Origin: Sweltsa coloradensis
Taxonomy: Eukaryota; Arthropoda; Insecta; Plecoptera; Chloroperlidae
Direction of reading: 5' to 3'
Length of the DNA: 64,000 bases
NCBI GenBank assembly: GCA_024449915.1
Contig: JAMZAV010000322.1
Coordinates: 124,001-188,000 of the forward strand
The translations under genes and the position numbers were made by a program. The stretch's first letter is position 1. Every line of letters begins with the position of its first letter. Positions 55,042 to 64,000 of the stretch are shown in pieces. The notes beneath the pieces were generated by a model that made no database searches, was not told the DNA's origin, and worked only from the letters and a program-made list of their open reading frames with translations.

Positions 55042-58000
55042 TTTTTTTTTTTTTTTTTTGAATTGTTCTTTATTTGGAAAAAATACAAAATACAACAATT
55101 TCAGACTCCGCAAAACTACTTACGTAGCTTGTCTGCAGAGTCTCTTTAACAACAAAACATATATAAACAATATCCGACTCTCATTTTGCGGGATACAATA
55201 AATTCAGTAACAAAAAAATGAAAAACATTAAAAAAAATAAAGGGAACACAATAGTATACAATATAAGAAACATTATACTACCTATAACCACCCCACCAAA
55301 AGTTTACATAACTTCAAAAAAAAAAAACCCAAAGACAAATCATGGGACAATAATATTCATTCCCTTTTTAAAATCCATTCTTTTTTTTTCCCTTTCTTCA
55401 CCTTCATTCATAGTTTTTTAAAGTTTTTTAAATTTGGCGGGTAAGGTTTTTAAGTTTTTAGGTAAATAATTTTTTTTTCCCTTTGATCTCCATAAGTTTT
55501 GTTTTCTGGTTCCCGGAAATTAAAAATCATCTTTTTTTCTGTACCCTATGTATTTTGGGCCGGTCACAGCTAAGTAATCTTTGTCAAAATGGGTTATTCG
55601 TTAGTTTTCATATATTCATGTAGTTCATTTAAAAAACTTTAAAAACCTACTTTACCTTTTAGGGTCCATATTTGTGAGGATACATGATCTTAAAAATACG
55701 TTTCTAAAGTTAACAATATTTTGCCCCATTTTGAAACCCGGAGGTACCACCCCATGTAGTAAGCCAAAACCTAATTATGGGGACTCTAAAGAGCGGGGAT
55801 AGACAATTTTTAAAACACCCCCCTTGACATATTCCCTTTAGGTTTTAATACTAAAACAAAGCGGGATCTAACCCAAATTACAAAATTTTTTCTCAATATG
55901 AAAAACTCCTTTTAAAATTGTGATTATTATGAAAACCAAATACGAAATTTTCGGGTTATTTTTCTAGGTATCTTTTACACATCCCTTTACTTTTATTGAC
56001 ATTTAACCCCCCTTCTATGATTTGCTGCAAACAGGCGTTTTCATAAAACCACAATTTCATTTTCGGATGGGCCCTTAAAGGGAGTGTGTATATAGACCAT
56101 TTTGGTTTTTTTAAAAAATTAATTGTTAGACCTTTATCTTTGAGCCCATCTCAACAAATTTTTTAAAATCAGGGTTTTGCAATAGTTTTTAGAAAATTTT
56201 CTAGATTTTTGTAAAACAAATCACCAGCCCCTGTATCGTCAGCGTAAAAAAAATGAAAAGGCAATTCTTTATTTCCCTTTTAACATGTCTTTCACAAAAA
56301 AATGGGGTTAAAAGAAAAGGGCCCAGAATAGCCCCTTTTGGGGAACCCTGACTTTTGATTTCAACTTTTTTGCTTAAAAAACATTAGGGAACTTTAACAG
56401 CCATGCATTGTTTAAAAAGATAATCTTAAAACCCCATTTAAAGGGATGGCCCGATTTTTCCCACTATACCCTTAAAGCTTCAATAATCGTTTGTCCCAAA
56501 AACGTGCCCCCCCCCCCGAAAGTTTTTTCTGAAATCTAAAAAAAATTTTTTAAAACATTAAGGTTGTTTTAACGCCCCCTTTAAAATGTTGCGAAGTCGT
56601 CAAGCATTTTCCCCGGTATTTTTCCCTTTTGGTACCCAAATGTTTTGTATCAATTATTTTAAAATCATTTAGGTTTTTAAAATTACCCAAACTCCCACGC
56701 CCGTTCCATTATTTCTCTTTTGACGGCAAAATAGAAATGGGGTCTATAGTTAAAAGAAATTTTTGTGATCCCCTTTTTTGAAAACAGGTTAAAAATTGAG
56801 CCTTTAATGGGAGGGGGAACAACCCCACGAAAAAGCCCAGGTTCAAGAAGGGAAATTCCCAGGGCTAATACTTCCAGCACAAAATTTGAAGTCTTTCTTT
56901 CGAATACCATCTGCACCGGGACTTTTTTTGCTATCAAAACTCCTTTTTTATTTTTTCCCACGTCTCTTGAATTTGCTCTTTTCAAAAAAAGAGATTGTGA
57001 AAGCTGGGGCCCACTTTTGGAAAATCCCCATGTTTTTATAGAACAATCATGTTTAATACTCGTACACCCTCTTTTTTAAAAACCCACGGCAAAACTCATT
57101 TGCTTTTTCATTGAGGTATACTCAGTGCCCATATTTTTGGAAAATAACGTAATCAAACATTTTTCCCTTTGTTTTTTTAAAACCAATTACAGTTTTTTAT
57201 TTCCCTCCATTTTTCCTTTCATATTTTGTTTACATTTATCAAATTATTTTTAAAAGTAATTTTCAATTTTGCAGTATTTATTTTTTTAAATTTAAACCTA
57301 AATTTCTCACCCTTTTTAAATCTCTTTTTTAAAACATTGTTTTCCCAAAAGGGAATGTTTTCCCATTTTTTAAAAATTTTTTTCCCCCTTTTAAAACATA
57401 TCACCCTTAAATTTTTCCTCGTAACCAGGGTTTGTTTTTTCTTTTTAATGTTGTATTGCAGCTTTGTTATTTTATTTAGATCATATAAGGTTTTTAAAAT
57501 TGCGAAACAATCTTTTCATACAATACTTTTGGGATCGGGAGAATGCAAAAGGCCCCCAAATTTCCCTTAAGTATTTCCTCCCTTAATTTTTTTTCCCTTT
57601 TATAACCTTTTTTTCACTGTCAACACGATCTGACTTCCAATTTTTTTACTACCTGCCTCCCCCTTTCCCCGTTTCCCCAAAAGAAAATTTATTTAATGAT
57701 CAGAGATTTTTTGACTCCCCAAAATTACAGATACAAACCCCTCACACTTACTTTTTACCCTAACGAAACCATGGCCCATACACGTTTTTTTTAATTTGGG
57801 TTTCAAGCCTGCAATCCCCCCCTTGTTTTCATTATAAAACACCTCATAAAACCCATAAACTACCCCTTTACTTTTATATACTTTTCTATTGATTGTTTGC
57901 ATTTCAAAAAAAATTTAAAATTTTTACACCCCCAAAAATAGTTCTGCTCCTTATGGGCTACGCCAAAAAAAATTTGACCTACCCCCCCGCGATAAAACTC

Positions 58001-59550
58001 AAAAACTCGAAAATTTTGGAGGCCTTAAAACAGCCCCCCGCCGTGGGGACATTTCCACCCAAAAAAAAAATTTTCCCTTTTATCCTTAAAAAGAGCTTAA
58101 AACTAGTAGAAATTTAATTTTAAAAATTCAAATTTTTTTTTAAACAAACAAAAACCAAGCCCCCACCTCTCCTGCTTTTCCCCTTTTTTTTAAGTGTCTT
58201 TAAACATTTAATCCCCCCAAGTTGAAAGAGATGTTTTTATCATTTAAAATATTTACTTCACCCAATATTATAATATCTTTTAAATTTGGGATTGCATTTT
58301 GAACATAGTTTAAAAATTTCATCATAATTTTTTTCTCATTCCCTTTAATTTTGAGAAAAAAGATTTGTTACAAACCCCCGTTTTACTCAAACAAAAATCA
58401 CTGAAATTTACCGTCATCCCCGAGTCCACAACCGGTCCCAACGCTATTATCAATTTTCACTGGGGTCTAATAATGTAAACATACACTCGTCGCCCGGCCA
58501 TTTTAATGGATAGATTATAAAACAAGAAAAAATAGAGGGGACCCCCCGGTGTAGTGCAGCAACTACTTCACAATTTTTCCCAAGTCGTTTATCCCTTGAA
58601 TTTTGATGACTGCACCCTTCTCACCTTTTTTAAACCAAATATTTTGACGAACTAAACCAAAAATTTTTGGGACCCTTTTTCCCTTAGCCACTTTTTTCGC
58701 CTTAAGAACAAGGACTTGAAAGTAGGGCCCCAAAGGGTTTTTCCCTTTTTAGGGTAAACAGATAATCCCCGCCTTTCTCAACGAGACCCTTTATTTTTGA
58801 TGTTTTTAAATTTTTTTTTTTTTTTTTGAAAATAAACTTTTCTCGTTTTTTCCCTTTGAAGGGGAAATTGACAATAAGTTAGGGATATTATCCCCGTTTG
58901 GGCAGGCAGACGAGGGCACACCCTCGATGTGGGCCTCATTCAAAATCAATAGACTTTATTTTGGCGGGCTTTTTTAGAAAAATTTAAAAATGCACGTTCT
59001 CCCCATCATTTACCTGAACACCCGGAAAAAACTCTAGATTGCATTTTCGCTGTACGTTCCATTATTTTAAGCCTCGCAGTAAAGGGTCAAAAATCCCCTT
59101 TCATCTTTTTTTTTCAATTTCTCATTTAACTCTTCAACGGTTTGTAATAGCAGTTCACCACTTTTTCGTTCATAAAAGTTTCTTAAAAACAGGGGGTACT
59201 TTACCGATCAGCAAGAAATTCCCCCCGACTTTTTTCAATGTCACGTTTTAGGCCATTTAAAAAATCGGGTGAAAATTCAGGGGCCCCACTTGACTTCTTT
59301 ACCTCGCAACTAGCACAGCGCCAAGTAGTCCCCCGAGGGTTTTATCATTGTCTTAACGTGTCCCCAAAATTTACTGACGCACATTTAAAAAGTAAATGTT
59401 TATTTACACCCTTTTCACACGAAAACATCCCAAACTTTAGGAAGCCACACACAAACAAACCAAAACGTAGACATAATTGAAAAGTTTTCTTGGTACGCAA
59501 ATACAGTAGATGCAGGGAAAAGATCACTACGCGTCCGCCCAACTTTTTTT
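55041..59550 (-). pseudogene. LINE C, copy 1 (noisy sequence)
   Basis: Minus-strand non-LTR element. Its 3' end is an A run preceded by AATAAAG (about 55070). RT motifs in order are SPGADGI (about 56901-56922), a NYRPHFYFAVKREIMERA stretch corresponding to 'NYRPISVLP--SK--E' (inside 56683-56985), a 'G-P-GAILGPFLF' block (about 56310-56350) and YADDTGAGD (56221-56250). Frames are broken every few dozen codons by run-length errors, so activity cannot be judged. It belongs to a different family from LINEs A and B. 57300-59550 should hold the endonuclease part but gives no clear motif. Confidence 0.7.
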
Positions 59551-59559
59551 TTGTAGAGT

Positions 59560-59692
59560 AGTAGTAGTAAATAGTAGGGAGTAGTAGTAAATAGGGAGTA
59601 GTAGTGTAGGGGAGTAGTAGGAGTAGAGTAGTAAGTAGTAGTATAAATTAGTTAGTAGTAGTAGTTTGTAGTAGTAGTAGTAGTAGTAGGGT
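59560..59692. repeat. (TAG)n microsatellite between LINE C copies
   Basis: Interrupted (TAG)n with GGGAG and AAATAG variants, ending in a T run at about 59692-59713, just as at 55040. Confidence 0.9.
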
Positions 59693-61865
59693 TTTTTTTT
59701 TTTTTTTTTTTTTAATTTTTCTTTTTTTGGGAAAAAAAAATACAAAATACAGCAAATTTTAGATCCGCAAAACCTAAATTAAAATAGCTTGTCTGGCCCG
59801 ATTTTCTTTTAAAAAACAAAACATATATAAAAAAAATACCCTCCGGGCTTCATTTTGTGTGATACAAAAATTAGATAACAAAAAAAAGAAAAAAAATTCT
59901 AAAACTAAAAGGGGTAACACAATAGTATACAATATAAAAAAACATTTATACTACCTATAAAACCCCCCCACCAAAGATTTTCATAACTTCAAAAAAAAAA
60001 AAACAAAGACAAATCATAGACCCAAAAATATTTTTCCCCTTTTTTTTATCCATTCTTTTTTTTCCTCTTACCCATTCATAGATTTTAATGATTTTTAAAA
60101 TTGGGCAGGTAAGGGATTTAAGAATTTTTGGTACAATAAATTTTTTTTTTCTGATCTCCCATAAGGTTGTATCTGGTTTCGGTATTTAAAAAACTATCTC
60201 TATTTTGTACGTATGTATGTTGCGTCACAGTAAGTAATTTTTTTCAAAATAGTTATTCGGGGTTTGTACATAATTCATGTAGTTTTACAAACATTAAAAA
60301 ACCCACTTTCCAAACTATGTTACCCGTGAGGATACATTTATTTTTAAAAATACGTTTTTTGAATGTTTTTCAATATCCCTTTCACATAGTACCGGATGTA
60401 GCACCCCATGCTAGTAAGCCATAAACCCAATTTTTAGACTCTACAAGGCTTTATAGACAACTTTTAAAAAACCCCCTTGACATATTTCTTTAGAGTTTTA
60501 ATACCCATACAAAGTGATTTTAAGCCCATTACATAATTTTCAAAATGAAAAATCCCTTTTGAAATTGTGATCATTATGACACCTAAATACGGAAAATTTT
60601 GTTACGTTTTCTAGGGATCTTTTACACAAAAAATTACATTTTTTGACAAATAAACCCGTTCTATGATTTGCATGAAACAGGCGTTTTTAGAAAACACCAA
60701 ATTTTTTTTTCTGATGGGACTAAAAGGGGGGTGTGTTATAGATCACTTTGGTTTTCTTAAAATTTAAATTTTTAGACCATTTTTCGTGAAACCCCTCTCA
60801 ACAAATTTTTAAAAAAAACACGCTGCAATAGCTTTTTAGCAATTTCTAGATTTTTGTGAACTATCAACCCGCGCGTATTTGTCAGCGTACAAAAATTTCA
60901 AAGCAAAATTTTTTTTTTCCTTTAAAAATGTCATTCACATAAATGAGGAAAGCAAAAGGGGCCCGGGAAAAGATCACCCGTGGAAAACCCCGACGGGATT
61001 TCAACATTTTGCTTAGGGAAAATTATTGACCCCTTTAAAAGCCATGCATCTGTTTTTTAAAAATAAATTTTAAAAAACCCGTTAAAAGATGGGCCCCCAT
61101 ATTCCCCCCTATATCTAAAAACATGCCCAAAAAATGTTTGGCAACAACGTTTTCGAAAAACTTTTTCTGAAATCTATAAAAATTGTTTAAAAAATTAAGG
61201 TTTTTGTTTTAAAGCCCCCTTTAAAAATACGCGAAAGTCGTCAAGCAGTTTTTCCCGTACTTTTTTTTTTTTTGGACCCATATTTTTTTTGTATCAAAAT
61301 TTTTTTAAAAATCATTTTTTGGATTTTAATTTGCAAAAACGGGCCCCGTACCGTTCCATTTTTTTCTTATTTTACGGCAAAAAAGAAAAAAAAGGTTTTA
61401 AGTTAGAGGAAAACTTTGTGATCGCCATTTTTGTAAAAAGGTTTTAAAAATCGAGCGCTTTTAAGGGGGGCGGGAAAACAACCCCCCGAAGGGGGAAAAA
61501 CAGGGTCAATAGATGGGGCAATTACAGGGCTAATACTTCCAGCACAAATTTCAAGTTTTCATTCGGGAAAACCATCTGCACCGGGAAATTTTTTTTTTTA
61601 TCAAAAATCCTTTATTATCTTTTTCCCCGTCTCTTGAACTTTCTCTTTTCAAAATAAAAAGATTGTGTAGCTCGACCACTCCGTTTAATCACATGTTTTT
61701 ATAGAACAAACATGTTTTAATACTCGTACACCCCCCCCCCCCCCCAATTTAAAAACATCGGGAACTCATTGTTTTTTCATTCGAGTATACTCAGTGCCCA
61801 ATTTTTTTAGAATTAAAAGTTATTACAGAAATTTTTGTTTTTTTTACCAATTTTCCCGTTTTTTT
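59693..61865 (-). pseudogene. LINE C, copy 2 (noisy, 5' part missing)
   Basis: It repeats copy 1 from the 3' A run onwards at an offset of about 4.65 kb. The catalytic site is readable as a damaged YAD block at about 60865-60895 and the GADG segment at about 61565-61585. It stops at the next (TAG)n array. Homopolymers differ strongly from copy 1, as expected of unpolished sequence. Confidence 0.65.
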
Positions 61866-62145
61866 ATTAGTAATTAGTTAAATAGGGAGTAGTAGGAGTA
61901 GTAGTTATAAATAGTAGTTCGTAGTAGTAGTAGTAGTAAATTTTGTAAATTTGGGATAGTTTTGTAGTAGTATTTGTAGTAGTAGTAGTAGTAGTAGTAG
62001 ATTTTAGTTGGGAGTAGTAGTATAGTGTTAGTAGTATAGTAGTAGTAGTAGTAGTAGGAGTAGTAGTAGTAGTAGTAGGTAGTAGTAGTGTAGTTGTATT
62101 TGTAGTAAATTGTAGGGAGTAGTTTGTAGTATTTTTAGAGAGTTT
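61866..62145. repeat. (TAG)n microsatellite, third array
   Basis: Interrupted (TAG)n with TTTGTAG and GGGAGTAG variants. Confidence 0.9.
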
Positions 62146-63915
62146 GGGGATCGGATATAAAAAGGAAGAATATGAGAAAGGAGTAAAATGAATGTAAATG
62201 AAGGAATTAGAATGGAAAAAATGAAAAAATGAAAATGGAAAAATAGATGAGAGAAGAAGTCAATTTTAAAAGGAAGTAATAGTAATTGGGAAAAAGTGTT
62301 TAAAGGTTGGATGCAAAATGGGAGAAGTGATGATCTATATGATAATAAAAATCTAAATATAAGTCATTAAAGGAAGATAGTGATTATGTGAATTATAAAG
62401 GAAAGATGTTAATTGTAAGATATAAATGTTTAAATGACGGAGATTGAGTGGGTGGTAAATTGAGTTTTGAGGGAATTTGTTGGAAATATATGGGTATAAA
62501 GATGGTTGGCCCATATTCAAAACCAAAAATTATAAAAGGAAGTAAAAAAATTAAAACCAAAAATTCCAAAAGAAAAACAAAAAGCCGTCAAATTTTGATT
62601 GGCCCGGAAGCTAAGAGGAAAAATAATTTCCCGGGGAAAAAAACTTTAAAAGGGGGGGTAAAAGGGGAACGGGGAAAAAACCAAAAAACTAAAATTTTAA
62701 AGTTCTCAAAGCGGTATGTTTGGGAATTTGGGTTTAAATTGTCTCCGTTTGCGGGGACGGGGGGGGGAAAAGGGAGGGTGGGCCCCAAATTTGGGACTCC
62801 TCGTTTTGGGGAAGGCTAAATAAATAAAAAAGATGAAAATTTTAAAAAATTAAGGGAAAACAAAATTTTTTTTTTTGTTTAAGGGAAGTACCCAAAGGGT
62901 AATTTGGCCCAAAATCTAAATGGGGGAAAAGAAAAAAAGCCGGGGGGGGTAGGGGAGGATTAAGGGGTTCTCCAAGTTTGTTGTTTTTTGTGTCGTCGGG
63001 CGGGGGGGTCGTCAAAGGGGAAAGGGGGGGGGGACCCCCCCGGGACGGCCCCCCCAAGCTCCCCTCTTTTTGGGAGTTTTTAATTTTGGGGGTACAAAAA
63101 GTTTTGTCAATTTTCCGTTTTAGACGGGAAAAACCCCCCAAGGAAGGGATAGTATTAACAATGGTCTAACCTAATTTTTAACCCCCCAATTTTGTTTGGG
63201 GGGAAATTAAAGGGAAAAAAATCGGTTTTCTTTTGGGGCCCAAAATTCCCCCCCAAAGGGGGAAGGGGGACCGGGGAGGCCCCGAGGCCGGGAGGGCCCG
63301 AGGGCCCCTTTTTTGGAAAACCCCACCCCCCGGCCCCGAAGGAAACAAAAGCCTTTTGGGTTATTTTTTGGCCTTTTCATCAAAAAACCCCCAAGGGTTT
63401 TAAAATTTAACCCATAGGGGCTAACAAAATTTTAAAAATTATGCATGGAAATTAAAAAGACAATGGGTTTTTTCTTGGGTAAACCACTCTCCAAGAAAAA
63501 GGGGCCCATTTTTTTTCGGGGGAATCCAACCCCCAGCCCCAAAACCCCCCCAAAAAAAACAAAAAAAGGTTAATCTTCAATTTTTTCAAAAGGTTTTTTT
63601 GGGCCCTTTATAGCCCAAAAAATTTTTTTGGGGGGATATTTTAATTTTGGAATTTTGAAGTGCCCAAGTTTAGGTATTTTTGTAAGGTTTTTTTTGTTTC
63701 CGGGGCTTTTTTTAAAAAGGAATTTTCGAAAAAATTAAAAAAGTTAAATTTTTTAGGAAAACCCCCCGGGGTAGGGTTTTTAATTTTTTTTCGGGGGGTA
63801 AAACTTTAAGGGCCTGATTTGGATGAGTTGTAGGAGGGGCAAAATTTCCTTTTTTACCTGGGCAAATTGGAAAATTTTTTTTTTTCTTTTTTCTTTTTTC
63901 TGTTTTTTCCCTTTT
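62146..63915. other. low-quality sequence, no reliable feature
   Basis: Purine-rich to 62450, then exaggerated runs of G, C, A and T. A damaged copy of the GTCGTCAAGGGAAGGGGG / GAGCTCGCCTCTAG repeat of 34.65-34.8 kb is discernible at about 63005-63130. Open frames such as 62448-62819 have homopolymer-driven compositions and are not called. Confidence 0.6.
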
Positions 63916-64000
63916 TTCCTTTCGGGCTAAACCAATACTCCAATTGTGATGAAATTTTATGGAGGCCTTCAAAATCTCTGAACTTAGAACTGCCACGTTT
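63916..64000 (+). repeat. 183-bp-type repeat unit at the window edge
   Basis: CTAAACCAATACTCCAATTG through GAACTTAGAACTGCCACGTTT matches the units at 47.1-47.6 kb. It is probably the start of another Helitron-like copy that leaves the window. Sequence here is clean again. Confidence 0.75.

Noticed and set aside
54820..55149. Ser-, Leu-, Thr- and Ala-homopolymer open frames
   Set aside because: They are translations of the (TAG)n/(CAG)n microsatellite on both strands, with no coding context.
57226..57570. 114-codon Phe/Leu/Lys-rich frame as a membrane protein
   Set aside because: Composition follows T and A runs in the low-quality region; it is antisense to the LINE C copy.
62448..63410. Gly/Lys/Pro-rich open frames
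   Set aside because: Produced by inflated G, C and A runs in unreliable sequence.

Overview
The window looks like an AT-rich, repeat-dominated stretch of an animal nuclear genome, most likely a marine invertebrate deuterostome (echinoderm or relative). That placement is inference. It rests on the animal-type elements present (jockey/CR1-like LINEs, Ty3/gypsy, hAT, PIF/Harbinger, a THAP domain) and on the very frequent palindromic word TAGGCCTA. Nothing resembles a bacterial operon. There is no CRISPR array, no rRNA and no intact tRNA.

Layout. 0.1-6.2 kb: a dead LINE (A), cut open by a PIF/Harbinger-like element (2237-3578, CAG target duplication) and a hAT-like element (3692-5814, 8-bp duplication). 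6.4-13 kb: a second LINE (B), interrupted by a 4.5-kb terminal-inverted-repeat element (6570-11044). 13-25.5 kb: mostly unassigned AT-rich DNA, holding a small Harbinger MITE (16319-17069), two tRNA-like sequences, a Cys-rich coding remnant (about 18 kb), a 150-bp tandem repeat (19.1-19.5 kb), a THAP-domain exon (21.0-21.2 kb) and a LINE 3' tail (22.5 kb). 25.5-31 kb: a duplicated about 1-kb repeat pair with tRNA B-box-like motifs, around a 1.4-kb foldback (27912-29309). 31-37 kb: two hAT elements with 8-bp target duplications and several dispersed repeats.

37.9-38.9 kb holds the best host-gene candidate. Two minus-strand exons with consensus splice sites encode a ubiquitin-like domain followed by a SIAH/RING-like zinc-binding motif. 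Next to it lies a degraded Ty3/gypsy element (39126-44086), with LTRs about 96% alike and, oddly, 99-bp direct repeats outside the LTRs.

44-55 kb is a nest of repeats: three copies of a 240-bp repeat, a near-perfect 505-bp palindrome, three copies of a Helitron-like element ending in CCTAG, and a 4.1-kb Harbinger-type unit (48539-52679, TTA duplication) that contains a Helitron-like copy, a hAT element and a further inverted-repeat element. 55-63.9 kb looks like unpolished sequence, with exaggerated homopolymers. It carries a minus-strand LINE in two tandem copies about 4.65 kb apart, separated by (TAG)n arrays.

I see no complete functional gene and no gene cluster acting as a pathway. The transposable elements are broken, and the two possible host genes (UBL-RING and THAP) are partial. 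All domain calls come from reading motifs by eye.
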